64,000 nt of DNA from Platynereis dumerilii (lineage: Eukaryota > Annelida > Polychaeta > Phyllodocida > Nereididae): the NCBI GenBank assembly GCA_026936325.1, contig JAPTHN010000075.1, positions 682,001-746,000 of the forward strand. The letters are read 5' to 3'. A program made the position numbers and the translations under genes. Of this stretch, positions 13,201 through 28,243 are shown in pieces (positions within the stretch are counted from its first letter, which is position 1; each line of letters starts with the position of its first letter). The notes beneath the pieces are model-generated. The model had not been told where the DNA came from. It saw nothing but the letters and a program-made list of their open reading frames with translations, and ran no database searches.

Positions 13201-16200
13201 GGGTATGTCCCCATGCCCGCGGGGTATGTCCCCATGTCCGCGGGGGTATGTCCCCATGTCCGCGGGGGTATGTCCCCATGTCCGCAGGGGTATGTCCCCA
13301 TGTCCGCGGGGGTATGTCCCCATGTCCGCGGGGGTATGTCCCCATGTCCCCGGGGGTATGTCCCCATGTCCCCGGGGGTATGTCCCCATGTCCCCGGGGG
13401 TATGTCCCCATGTCCCTTGGGGGTATGTCCCCATGTCCCCGGGGGTATGGCCCCATGTCCCCGGGGGTATGTCCCCATGTCCCCGGGGGTATGTCCCCAT
13501 GTCCCCGGGGGCCGTGACCCCATGTCCCCGGGGGCCGTGACCCCATGTCCCCGGGGCCGTGTCCCCATGTGCTTGGGTTATCCCCGGGGATGTCCCCATA
13601 CTTGGGGGATGCTAGATATTAAATGGTTGCCCCCTTAGTTCGTTCATGCATGAACTTTTTTTATCTTAGCAACTTAGTAGATATTAAATGGTTGCCCCCT
13701 TATTCTTAGTAATATTAAATGGTCGCCCCCTCCATAGTAGATATTAAATGGTCACCCCCTTATCCTTTCTATCTATGTATCTGTGTATGTATGTATGTAT
13801 GTATGTATGTATGTATGTATCTATTGGCCATTTGAGGGGGGCCATAGTAGATATTAAATGGTCGCCCCCTTAGTTCATTCATACCTACATGTATTTTTGT
13901 TATCTTAGTCTCTCAGTAGATCTTAATCAAATAAAAAATATCTATCTATCTATCTATTTATCTATGTGGCATCATTGACTTCCATCATTGACTTCCATCA
14001 TTGACTTCCATCATTGACTTCCATCATTGACTCAATCATTGACTTCCATCATTGACTTCCATCATTGACTCAATCATTGACTTCCATCATTGACTTCCAT
14101 CATTGACTGAGTTGCATTACAATACCCTTTCAATGATTGCCATCATTGTTTTTTCAAGCTTACCAGCCACCAACGAATTATCCACTAGGCGGAGACAGTG
14201 TGAAATACTGCCCCCTAGCGGAAATCGAGAGGCTTCGTTGCAACCTCTTTTCCGGGACGCACGTGTAGTACCATTTTCTAAACGAAGAATGGCGAGATAA
14301 TTCCAAATAAACACTTGAAATAAAAGCCATTAAATAGGGATTTAAGTATAGGAAATGCTTCAGGATCAGCATGTCGCATCTTCATAGTTGAGATGAGTGT
14401 TTGGGCAGGTAAGCAATGAATTATTGAGACGTTTGCAGCCCATGAATGAGTACGAGATGTGCACTCATTGACCCGTGATTTGAAACCCGGATAATGACTC
14501 GATCCAGTATTACTAAAGACGGCTCTGCTCGTCTAATAATAAGCGGATCAAAGTTTCTATTGAACGTATTTCAATTTGGCAAACTTGAAGCTGAGGAAAG
14601 ACTTGTTTCAAAGGATGAATGGATGATTGGTACTTTACACCCTGTATTTATGCACTTGGTAGGCACTAGTTTCAAGGCAGATTATCAATTTTACAGCAAT
14701 GTAATTTGATGTCATATCAAGATATAAGACAAGTAGAACTAGAAATTTAAATTAATTTTTGATAGCCAGAACTGTTCAAGCACACATGATGTAACTAATA
14801 ATTGATATTCAAAAGCAAATCCAAAGATACTCACCGACGATGCCAGCCAAGCCAAAAGTTGTCACCATAGTGGTAAAAGCCGCGTTTGGAGACACAATAC
14901 CAAGACCTGAAATGTACAAAATGTAGTCAAGGACAAAAGCAGAGACTTGGAGTGATAACTTCACTCACTGAGTGGAAGGTTTTAAAGAGGCTTCAGGTGT
15001 CGAAATTAGATTTTGAGTCGGAGTGTATAATTTATGCAATTTGGCACACTGTCATCTGGGCCTGAATTACTAAGATCAGTGTTGACACCATACACATTCG
15101 TGGGTAGCATAAAATTCAGCTGAAAATTTAAAGGAACTAAACAAGGAATCAAAATTCCCTACTTTCCCCAACTGACTGACCAGTCTGGGAGTTTGCCATT
15201 ACATGAAAACTATTGCAACTCTATAGACAGGATGACGGAGTTTAACTAACTCACCAAGAACAGTTCCGAGTCCAGTAGAGTACATGAATGAGTCCTTGAG
15301 TGTCTCTGAGAAGTAATCCCTCTCCTTGACCTCAGTTGCTGCTGCTGCGGTGGCCTTGATGGCTGAAGGGGGAGGGGAGGGGTCCTTGATGGCCGGTGGG
15401 GGCCACATCAATTTGCCCTGAAGAAATTTAAGAAATAAATGGTTCACCATTGGCCTATTTAAAGAGACTTAATATGGATGATTATAATTTACAGATGATT
15501 ATAATTTACAAATTCAGATATAAATGGAGTACCACACAAGCTGTCTGTTACAAATAAGATAAGTCTTAATCATATTATATTTTTCGATTCAGTACAGCTC
15601 TGAGATATTAGTGTCCCAAGCTGACTTATAACTTTAAATTAATGCAATAGTATATTATGCAAGTACATCGGTTCTGTTGGTAATGGCAGAACTACTACTG
15701 TGGTTGTATTTTCGTAAAATCTGTTAGATTGCTGTGTGTCAATTTATATTTTTTACAGAAGCTTGAAGCTTCATGCATGTGTGCTTTTAAACTGTTACCC
15801 ACTTTTTACAGACTCCAGACTAGCCTATTCAGACATCTATATATAAAATTTAACTGCTACTACCGCTAAACTCCATTAAAACAACGAGAATCTCAAGGCA
15901 ACTTTGTTTGCCAAAACTATGAAAATACAAACACAAAAGACACTGAAAACGATGCAGAAAAGAAATATAACGTTACATCAAATCACAGAAACATCAAACC
16001 CACCTGATGCAAGATGATGGACCCTCGGACGACCTCATCCTCCATGTTGAGATTGTAATGGTCTTGCTCGCCGAACGACAGCAACAATTTAGAGACATTG
16101 TTAGAGTAGAGAGTAGAAGCTTGAGTGGGCAGTCTGCTGGGGAGATCCGTGTAGCCAATGTGGGTGACGTCATTATATTTGTAGAGTTCCCCGGGGCGTG

Positions 16201-19200
16201 TTGTTTCAATGTTTCCGCCGGCCTCTGCGGCAAGATCGACCACCACGGAACCTGGTTTCATTGAATCGACCATAGCCTGTAAAAAGATATATACATATTG
16301 AGATTATGAGAAGGATGATATTTGATTGGTAAATATTAGACAAAAGTTATTCTAAAGTATACTTATGTGAGTAATTTGGACTTAAGACGCAAGTTGTTCA
16401 GGTTGCTCAAATTGTTATTGTGACATGCCATTTTAATGCTGCAGTAACCAAATATACGAAGTAAAGATCACAAAATTAATGGAAAGGACTGACAAAATTT
16501 ACAGAGATAGTTGAGACCGTGATACAACTCCATGCCAAGTTCAGCAGTGATAACTGCAACAGCTTTCTTTTAATAGCTTATCAAAGATGATAGTGAGCAC
16601 TGAAAGAGCCTAGATCAGGCAAGGACCCTTGATTAAGTTGATAGGGTCATGGGGTAGTGAGGAGTGCTGGGGTTGAAGTCCTCTGGGGCTGAGGACAACA
16701 GTCTCAGTACCTGATGAACTCCCTGGCTGTTAATAGAACGCCTTACCTTACTAATGAGCTTGGGAGCAGGTTTCCCTGGGATCAGGGCAGTGGAGATCAA
16801 GATGTCGACTTCTTTGGCTTGTTTGGCAAACAGGGCCATCTCAGCTTCAATGAACTCTTTGGACATCTCTTTGGCGTACCCTCCTGCTCCATCTCCTGAT
16901 TCCTGGAAAAATTAAGAAATCAGACATCAGTTTCAGCTAAAACAAAGATTATTCTGAATAGAGTAGGGCCAACAAAACTACCACTAAAATTCCATGATTT
17001 TAAAAACCAAATTTTTTGAATTTCATAACCAATCATTTTTATTAAGAAATGCAGTGCAATGCACACAAGAGATTTTTCAGTTTTAATCTTTCTACGAAGA
17101 CTACATCACATCATAGCTTCACTTTAAAACAGCTACTTCACTTCAGTCAAATGTTCAACAAGGCAAGAGCAACCCAAAAACTAACAATACATCAACATAA
17201 GATCTGTTGGTCACAGGATTCCCATTTTGAAACATGTTTTCACCCAGTTCTCCATTTGGGAGATCTCAGACCAGAAAGGTGTCATGACGACAATGGATGT
17301 AACTAGATGAAGCATAGGATAAGGGATCATCCAGTGCATGGAATGCTGTCCCACAGGGACGAAATGTCGCCGCAATAATATATTTTTATTTATACATAAG
17401 TCAGAAGCCAAACACTTAAGACAGAAAGAGTTAAATTGAACCATACTCTACTCAGTTGTACCATAAGGGGGTACCCCCAGGGGCACCCGGGAAGGTATGT
17501 CATTTTTAAAATGAATCATTGCATGTTGTACTGATGGTAATTGTTTGGCAAGTTGACAACTGAAAAGTTCAGGATACATGACAACATTGACCACATGGCT
17601 AGAATCTATTTATAGATCAATGTCAATCAATGGGCAAATGTTGTGAAGATGTGCAGACATAAGGTAAGGTCCCAATAGATTGATTGACAGTATAAACATC
17701 CCTCAAAGAAACAAGATTTTTTCAATTACTTACAAATTGGGCCTAACAATACCCAATACTCATTACCTAGTAGCTTAGGCCCATGTGTTTTGAATTCAAT
17801 GAATTAATAGGCTTAATTAGGCCAACAACATTTCAAGAGGTATAGTAGGCATTCATTTCTTGATATTCTACAACTAATTAAAGTTCCTGAAATCAAATTG
17901 CATGGGCTCAGCCGAAAAACTGCATGTTGACAGCTGGTGTAGAAGTTGAGATATCATAATTCATGATTTTCTAATGAAATCAGGTGATTTCTTTAATCAG
18001 GGGTCAATGAGTTTAAGAAAGTCAGGTAAGAGAGGAGATTAATGGCAAAAACAGTGTATGTCATTGTTGATGTCTAGAGCAACATAATGTCAACTTGAAA
18101 ACAGTGCAACAAAAAGATTCAGACTCTTGGCGCTGTATAGTCTGTCATAACAATGCAGATTATTATTGTTATGGAAACAATATATTAACTTAATATAAAC
18201 ATTTCTGAAAAAGCCTATAATTTATTAATCCCTTTCACCAAAGTCATACAAAATTCAATAACACGCACATTAACGCAAACATAACTTCAATGGAATGAAG
18301 TTTCATTCCACGCCACCAAGCAAGCGACGGCCTGGACAGGCCCGCCACAGAGTAGCCGGCAGATCTAACGATCTAGCCGGCGACAAACATGAATTCAGAT
18401 TGGTTCTGGTATTTTTCAGTCTTTTTTTCCTCGATGATTGGATGATTGGGCCTTACCTCCTGTATTTATGCATCAGATAGGCTAATTAGGACAGGAGGAG
18501 GACACGGCAATCGGGCGAAGGATGATTGAAACAGCCGTCCAACAAAGGCCCAGGTGATCAGCAATAGCTGGATTCTAACCCTGGGCCCAGCGACCAGCAG
18601 CCTAGCACTCTACCACTAGACCAACCCTCCCTCTCTACGAAAGTAAAAATTATTACGAAACATAAATTGAATCTTGACACCCTAACCTACCTTAAAGTCC
18701 ATTTCCAAAAACTCAGCGCCCATAGACCTGACTTGCTCCCTCACAGCCTCTCTGGTGTCGAACCCTCGCACGATGGCTCCCATGTTTTTGGCGGTTCCCA
18801 TGGCGGCAAGACCCGCTACTCCTCCTCCAATGACGAGAACTTTCGCAGGGGGCACCTTACCTGCGGCCGTGATCTGACCTAGGGGGAGAAACAGTAAAAT
18901 TAATCATAGTTCATAAATTTAGGAATTAAGAATTTTCAAGAATGTATCATTATGTTGTTATTTTTTAAGAATTGAAGGAACTCGTAATGTATATGGACTG
19001 ATGTCCATTAAAATGTTACGTTTATCACTGCTTACAAATTTAAAATCACAGATCGCCATAGAAAAGATTTTCAACAAATTCTCCAATCTAATCTGCTCAT
19101 TTCTCAAGAGTAGATATCGTTAACAAATAACTTTAACAGGACTTTCTCACCTGTGAAAAATCTGCCAAAGTTGTTTGCGGCTTCAACAACAGCCTTGTAA

Positions 19201-22200
19201 CCAGCAATGTTGGCCATGGAACTGAGAGCATCAAAGACCTGAAATAGAAGAAACATTTTAATTTCACTTTAGTGTACAATTCACATAAATAGTAGGCCTA
19301 CATAGCATGCATGAGAGATAGGATAATGCTAGAAATACATTTCAAGGAATTTGATTTTTGGCGACAAAAAAAAATTTTTAACTAGTTTAGAAGAAAATAT
19401 TTTGAGACATTTTTGGTACCACTGAACAGAATATATATAAGAGCAATTTTACTCCCTTAGTCTCCCTAAATGTACAGAAACTACATAAAAGCTTTTCCAA
19501 CCCCTCTAAACGTTACCAAATCCAACTACTTTTCAAGATGTGCTATCAATGCATTTAATAATTCCATTTTATCAATTTTAAAATATTATGAATTTCCCCT
19601 GTACCTGAGCTCTGCTGATCCTTGGCACGCAGTCCATGGCGAAGACGTTCATCTGCTTCTGGGCTAGGAGGTCAATGAGTTCCTTGTTCTGGGCTGGGTA
19701 CAGGAAGCTGATGAGGGTGCCCTGGTCTCGGAAAAGAGGCACTTCTTCATTGCTTGGGCTTCGGACCTGTGAAGTAAGGAGAGAATATTTATGATTGTGT
19801 ATCCTCTACTTATAAGGATTCATTACATATGATTTTAGCCAGTCACAATTATGCACTAATGTTGTGCAAAAGTATTCAGCTTCTAGAAGTCAAACAAAGA
19901 AAATAAACAATCTTAATATTTGGCAATCTTTTCAGGAGACAATAAAATATTGTAAACTGGTCGGCAAGCACATCTCTGATCGCTGATGTTTCAACGACAC
20001 TTTTTCAGAAATAGCGAAACTCATTGTATACAAATGCAAATAAACATTGCTATGTGGTGCAGTTTATGATGTCACAGTATCAGGCCACTCACTCGCTGGG
20101 TGTCTTCGCTACTAAATATTGTTTCTCAAAGTTCAATATTTGACACTCAAGAAAACCAAAACAGACGACACAAACAAATAAACTTCCTTAATTTTCAACC
20201 CACCTTAAGGATGATATCTGATCCATAGACAGACTTTGAGTTGGTAACGTTGCCCCCGGAAGCAGCGTACATGTCGTTGGTGAACTTAGCTTCGGTTCCA
20301 GCATTTTCTTCGATGTTTATGGTGAATCCTTTCTTAGTGAGGGTCTGCACTGTGGCGGGAATTAGGGCCACCCTCTTTTCGTTGGTGAATGTTTCTTTAG
20401 GTACGCCGATAGAGATCTCTTTGTATGGGATGCCTGAAAGTCAATTATAAGAAATTATATAATATTCAAAATGATGATTGAAGTTAACTTTAAAGTAATA
20501 TGAGCAGATAAATTTCCTCATTCAAACACATTCCTACTTTGAAAAGTAGTGTTTTATTTCAAAAAACGTAGCTAGAGCTTGAATAGCATTGCTGTCAGAT
20601 TTTGGTGCGCACATCAAAAGTAGAAACTCCTTTATGGATAAAACTAATTAACATCCAACTTTTTTTTTTCATGGAAAAGTAACACCTGTTAATCTTGTCC
20701 GATCACTCCACTATCCATCAAAAATAGCTGAGTGATTGCACAGCTGATAAAAATATACAAGAATCCGCGGATTGCAAAACGAGTTTTTCCTAAGTGTGTT
20801 CAATTAACTGTAATTCATCATTTAAGTGTAATTTTAAAATGGAATTCTGTGACCCCACGCGTGGGGTTGAATGGATGCCTTCCCCCACCATAAGTAATAC
20901 CTGCATTTAAGGCATATTCTTGGGGCAACATTATCCAAGGTGAAAGTTGTTGGTGCGGTTGGTAGATAAAAGGATCTGTGGTGTGAATGGAAACCTCAAA
21001 ACTCTGATAAAGTATAGTATACAATAAAATCAAATGTAACCACATATCCTTTTGTGTATCAACCTCAATAACAACTCTCACAGGTGGCATGCAATCCCAT
21101 GTCACTGAAGCTGTGTCAACCTCTTTCCACTAGGGATGCACCGATACCACTTTTTCACTCTGATCCTATACCGATCCTGGTATTTTGTTGCTGATACCTC
21201 CGATACCGATACCAACAGTTAAGTATGGAGTAGTGCTACCAATCCGATGTGATACTGTTTTTTAGTGATGGATTGGCACCCAGACTGAGCTCAGTATCGG
21301 ATCAGTACATCCCTAACCGGGTAAGATGTATAATGGTCAATAATAGATTGTGTGAAATGTCATAATAATTATTTTGCTTTGTACAAGGATATTTTGTAAT
21401 TTTACATAGGCCTACAGTTCTTGCAATGTCCACCAGCTCACCTTTTTTTCGTGAATCTATTTAGGAGCCTGTTAGCTGAAATTTACCAAACTGCTCACTT
21501 GTGCTGTGTCACACAGTAAGAAAAAATCCAACCAGTTTTTCAGTTTACACAATAATGTGATGCTCTGTTAAGTCACGCTGAAGTGCAACCAAAATGAGGC
21601 TGTGTAGTGTCACCATAGTAACATCACTGTAATGAAACCAAAGTGACGCTACGCAGCGTTACCATGGCAACGCTGCTTAGAGCTTGATACAATTTAATTG
21701 CATTTTTACCACATCATCTGGTCGGCCCCTAATGATGCTTTGTAACCAGTCTCGGCTCGTCTGTTGTTCACATAGAAGAAATGTATGTTGAAAATGATGT
21801 AACCACTACGTCAATACAACATTGTGATTTTTTCACAACATTGTGAAGATATTACTACACCAATGACAATGTATGCTAATATTGTATCTCTTTGTTGATG
21901 CTATGTGACCAGTATTCTAAATAGGGGGGGGGGGGGGCAACTGCTATAAGGACCCCCTCAAATACGGTTTTTTGAGGGACCCAGTTCCTGAAAAAACCCC
22001 CTTAAATACTAAATGTGCAGGATTTATTCCAGAAATGGGGTTTTCAAAAGTAGTTTTCAAGCATAATACATGCTTAAAACATGCAGAATTCATTTCAGAG
22101 CACATGTAGTCCTTTCTGAAAGCCCTCAGCTTCTGCATTGGGGGCCTCCAGTGACCCGCGTACCTCCAGCTCCAAAAGCTTCGACCCTTCGGGCCTTGCC

Positions 22201-25200
22201 AGAGACAGACCCCCCCACCCCCACTCCTCCCCCCCAAATGACATGGGCTATTTCGACCACTGCACATGTGTGTGACGTTATTGTGAGAGGATGTATCCTC
22301 AACACGATTTACCCCTGGTGAGAGATACCTTTCCTTGCCCAGCACGGACATTGATACAAGGGGCCACCAATTTAATATTTCCTAGAATAGCAATGTTAAT
22401 CCTAGAAAAAAGTAAAAAATCTGAAACACAGATGACTCAAACTTGAATGATCTCTTTGCTTCACATCAAGCAGAGATTGTGACAACACTGTCGGACAGTA
22501 CAATCATAGTTGAATAATTAAATGGGTAAGTGTGGGACATGCATGGAGATACATTATTCTTATTTCAAGACTGCATACAAAAGTGTTTTTTTTTTAAATT
22601 TCACCAACACTGGGCAAGAACCTTTGTTAAAACAGCTCCAAGTCCCCCTTAATATTAAATGGTTGCCCCAAGTGCTTCACTGTCACCAAGTGCTAGTCTT
22701 GTAAGTCTGTTTGTCTTGTAAGTTGTAAGTCTGCTTATTTCAGTTATTTGTGACAAATAAAAAACAGTTAGGATACCTCACATAGAAGATCTCTAAAGCA
22801 TAATAAGCATTTCATGATTTTCTGATGAACTCATACATGTGATCAATTTATTGATTAATGCTTTATATCAGATTTATATAAAAAGACGTCAGACAAAGGT
22901 CACTGCACTTGATCAACAAAAAGAACCAGACAAACGTCGCAAAGGTCACTGCACTTGATCAACAAAATAAGTGCCAAAATAGTAAAATAGTTGCCTTAAC
23001 TATTTTCACAATTTTTGTTCTGTTACAAGATAACTATTTCTGTCTGGGTGAGTGTAAAAAATGATTGACAGCTAAAAACGTGTGTAAATTTGCAAGATAG
23101 CCAACCTCCATGGGACTGGCCACCAATCAACAGTGAGCAGGCCACCAATCGGATCAATGCAGCTTTGCTCAACTTTTGCCGAAAATGAAATGGATGCAGT
23201 GTTTGGTTCATTAAAAGAGCGCCTCTGAGACCAGATTGTAACTAGAATGCGCAAATAAAATTTGCAAATCTAGGCGCTGATTGTTAACTTGAAAATTTAA
23301 ACATGAGATGAACCTCTGTCTGCCATTGTAGATCCTCCATTGTGAATGAACCATCCAGCTGGTCAGAGAACCTATCATATAGCACGTATATATTGTATAG
23401 GTATATGAAATCGAATGGGTCACCAAAAGCTGTTTTCATCTTATTTACATTTTGCTGCAGCCCGTTCTAATATGCTAACATGTTCCGCTTGAATGCACAC
23501 AGTCTAGACATTGCATAAATCTAGGACAGTGACCTGATATTTTGTGACCAGAAATAGTTATTTCTGTCAATTTACAGCAAGGAGGACAGCTATTTACAAT
23601 CACAGTCCATAGATCTGTTACTGATCCATCATCAATAGCAATTACAGCATCCAAGCTAGAAGGGTTGATGTGTTTACAAAGTTAGAAGGTAAACGCATGA
23701 AACCATTGTATTTCATGTTCACCACAAACAGGAAGTTGAAAAACACGCAGGAAATGGCAGGTTGTACAAGCATGATCTAGGCGCAGCAGCGCCTAGATAA
23801 TAATTTGTGAATCAGATAACTATCAGGCATAATAACACTAACGAAAAATAGTGTGAGACTAAGGAAAAAAACCCTTTATCCAGCGTTTATGAACCTTTTA
23901 TTGAATTTTATTTCTCGTGTATCTGCCTTGTCAGGCTTCCATAGTATATGTTTTCAACGAATTCTCGGAAATGGATAAAGATACTGAAATGAAAAACAAG
24001 AATCCAGGGATTCAAAGGTAGTCGTTTCGGGATTATATTGAAGGGGATTGATTAATATGGACTTGGTGACAGCAATATTCCTCTATATAGCGGGCGTTAG
24101 TGGAACTCTCCTTTTTCCAGCTCTCCTGTGTTGACGAGCAGAATAAAACTATTTCCGGAAACATCAGCCTGGGCATTTACAATGGGGCCGGATTTTCCGA
24201 GGTCCGTAACAAAGTCTAATCAGCCTGACAGTACTGGAATATGGTGGCAATCCATGCTAAACATTCCATTTAAGACTCGGCAATGCAAATCCGTAATGTT
24301 TTCAATGGATTAAAAGTGCCCTGGGGCCTGGAATGCCAGCTCCACTGACTCAGCAATGGTACAAAATGGCAGCTTGTTCCCGGAAATAGTTTTATTCTGC
24401 TCGTCAACACAGGAGAGCTGGAAAAAGGAGAGTTCCACTATCACAGCCTATTACATCTATGTTGGACACATGGTTATCATATGGACATGTGAATAAGTGA
24501 GAGAGCATTGTTTTTGTACACTTTTTTGACAATAACTTAACATGCATAAAGGGTAGCGGAGACCGGGGCACGTTGGAGCGTTTTCTTAATTTTCCGGCTC
24601 TAAATCAGAAAGTTCTCTACATGTAAGTATTAGAAAAATCGCTTTACTGACTGACTTCAGAACATCTACACTACCCTTACGCCAAACCAAGTCAACCTAC
24701 CATCCATAGTTGTGGAGTAAAATAAGTTTTTTTGTGGTCCAACGTGCCTCGGACCTGCGGCACGTTGGACCGCCATGTGGGGCAGGTTGGACCACGGAAT
24801 GAAAGTCTAGGAAAGTAAAAGAAAGTGAGCAAACAGAACATTTTATTCTCATAGATCACAACACACACTTGTGTGTCTTTGCAGAATGACTATATCGGAA
24901 TATTTACCCTAATAATTTTAAAAGTCTTGTTTCAGCTAGAAGGGCTGGCAGATTAGCCAACTGAATTTATTTTACCCTCATATTGTACAGGAATGACTTA
25001 GGTGCTCTATTCATGTTAAAAATTACGTGGCTGGCATTTTGCAGATTACTTTATGTCAGTCAATCCAGTTTATAATGGTCCAACATGCCCCGGCCATGCT
25101 GGTCCAAACTGCGCTGTCCCAACCTCTTATGAAAATGTGCATGCCTTGCTAACAAGGTTGAATTTGAACTCCGGAAACTTATATCAAACTTTACATAAGT

Positions 25201-28128
25201 AGTGATAGTTTCAATTTATGAGAATTGTCTGACTGTCCAGATCTCCCATATTATAAGAAGGGTAAACTAGCCATCCCGACTTGGAAAAATCACTTTTTAT
25301 GCCGAAAATCACACAACCTGAAATAGAACTCACACTTTTCCTTCAATGCTCATGAACTATTTTGGCCAAAAGGCATGGCAGTAAAGGTCTCTTCATTGGG
25401 GTTCTGGATAACTGCACATGCTTTATAAAAAAAAAAAAATTGGCGATGGTCCAACGTGCCCCGAGGTCCAATGTGCCCGGTCTCCCCTACGCCTATAAGT
25501 AGATTGAATACATTCAAACTTTTGATTAGTAAAATCATCCCTCTCTCTGGCAAAGTTTATGCTTAAGTTTGAAAACTTTCTTTAGTCTCGTGATTTCCAA
25601 TATTTTCAAAGCAGAGTGTCTTTGCCAGCAACCATGCTTTGTGAAAGTAGTCTGGCGTAGTAATGTGGACACCTGTTGTGCGACCTGATCTGGTGACCTG
25701 TCCAAAACATGTCAAATTGACGTTGACCCAATATGATTTTCCAGGGACTGACAGCGTTCTGCAGCCATTTGTCAGTCCCAAACAGAGACAGACATTAACA
25801 TTAATTTTGTCATTCAATGAAACCATTAGAAATTCTTTGGTTTAAAAAAAATTGCTTTGAGTGAAAAACAGAAATAACATCAACAAGCTATTATTGTGAT
25901 GTGGTAAAATGGAAAATCAAAATAATGAAACCCAGAATTATCAAACAGTTCAAATCCAACAGGGAAGCATGGCTGTAATAGTGAAGCTACATGGCCAAAA
26001 ATGGTAAAAATCAAAATTATTTAGTTATAACATGTTTTGATCAATCAAAATGAAGCACATATTGTATAAATTGTGCTCTATTTTGCTATGATTGTACTTG
26101 ACATGACAACAAAATAAGTCAAAGAAGATATATTAGTGGACTTGAATTGGCACTTATTCTATGATCAGCTCAATTTGATATTATTAGGCTATTACACAAA
26201 TGAACACTTTATAAAACATTTACTGTCACTCACACTGTGGTGTAATCTATATCCCTTACTAAAATTGCTTGCAATCCTTTGTCACGCAGGATCTCAGCTA
26301 TGACTGATCTCAAATGCACAATCTTTTGTCATACCTTTCCTATATGCCCACTCTGTGTTTTTAATGTCTCAAAACTATTGTAAATGTCACCATTTCTATA
26401 TAGCAAGAACTCAAAGTTTCCTATCTTTTAGCATTGAGTCTTCAACCTCCCCACTTTGCCTCATAGCAATGCCAGCAGCTAGCCAGAGTGAGTCTTATAC
26501 ACGGTTATTTTAAAAAGGCTTAATTAGGCCCTAACAAAAGCAAATATTGAAAGTAGGAAGACAAGAGGCAAGCACGGAAGGAATGAAGGAAGGAAAACCA
26601 CTGGATGGTTAAGAGACAACAGTATGGAGCAAAGAACATATTGGCAATTGCTTTCAACACAAGAAAGACAACATGCATACAAAGCAAAGCAAGAAAGGGA
26701 TGGAGGTAATTAAGGGAGGGAGGAATGCAGAAAGGAAGGAAGAAACGAAGGAATGAATGCTTGAAGGAAGGAAGCAGTACCGTATTTACAGCAGGGACAT
26801 TGGGCCATGCCCCCCCCCCCCCAGGCCAAAAATTCCCTTGGAAGACATAGGAAAAGCAGCGAAGCGCCCCGTATTCACCCCATGTAATGCCCCCCCCCTC
26901 TTAGGCCATTTCTATATACGCCCCTGGAAGGAAGGGATGAAAGAAGTAATTTTATTTTTGTAGACCGACAGGCGCATTGATCGATTGATAGATAGATTGT
27001 CTAAAAATGCCAAAGAAGTGGTGAACATGAGGAACACTTTGGGGGAACAATTGAAGGATGGCTTAACAAGGACAACACCTTGACAAAGAATATACTTTGA
27101 AGACCACTAAGAAAAATACTTACAAAGCACAATGAAAAAGAACACTATAGGAGGACAAGAGGGATCGACAGCAGACGGACGGATGATTGGCCCTTTGTGA
27201 CATTGAAACCAAAAATAGGCCCAGGTCGAAATAAATGGGGGGAGGGGATCAGAACTAGCAATTTCGTTTAAATTCACCATTCACAATTATAAGACAGATC
27301 ATGTTGACAACTTCACATAGGCCTATACAAACAACTCCTGATTGGGTAAATTAACAATACAATGTCAATGCATCCTCTACCCGTCTTTAGACGGGTACAC
27401 TGCTAGTTTACAATATAAAACATAAAATAATTACAATTAATTTTTCATCTGCATAATTCTTCATGTAGAAAAAACAACAGTACCTGTCTAATAGATAGAG
27501 TCAAAGCCATTTGTTTAAATAATCAATTTTCCTTTGTTAAAATCTGCTCAGACAGGTTACATTGCAAAAGAATATGCTCAGAACTTAAGATTATTCCACG
27601 CAATAATTGAATAATTGATAGTTGTTGTTCTCTTTTAAACAATTATAATGAAGAAAACAAAGAGTTGCTGAAGCTTTTATTAAGGGCATTTTAATGCTCC
27701 TGTCAGTTTTTACAGCTGCTTGCAGCCTGTATTACATGAGGAATTTTCGGTAAGCCTCTGACCATATACGAAGTCGCGCTATTTCACCTATCACCTTGAA
27801 ACTTAGCATACAGTCTCAATTTAATTTTATCTTGCTTCCATCAACTTTTGGTAAACTTCTGTGACATTAAAATTTTCATTTACGAAACTAAAATGTTTGT
27901 TTTTGGCGGGAGTTTCAAATGATAAGCAGCAGTGAAAACAGCACCAACAACAGCAGTCAGATCCAGTGTTTGCAGATTCATTAGAAAGAATGAAGGAAGG
28001 GATGAAAAAAAGGAATGAAGGTAGGAATGAAGGAAGGAATGAAGGTTGAAAAAAGGAAGGAAAGTATAGGAAGGAAAAAAGTGAGGGGGAAGAAGGGAGG
28101 GAGGAAGGATATACATGTGAATAGATAG

Positions 28129-28159
<31 letters not shown>

Positions 28160-28166
28160 AATAGAC

Positions 28167-28243
<77 letters not shown>

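Noticed and set aside
12384-13638. Six overlapping ORFs of 330-394 codons on both strands
   Set aside because: They are all translations of one stop-free 22-bp minisatellite inside an NNT intron. They have no conserved domain, and the peptide period equals the DNA period.
13970-14108. CRISPR-like array
   Set aside because: The units abut with no unique spacers, the genome is eukaryotic, and there are no cas genes. It is a simple 13-bp tandem repeat.
27880-28116. Ser/Phe-rich ORF on the minus strand
   Set aside because: Produced by the GA-rich tract; no similarity to a known protein.
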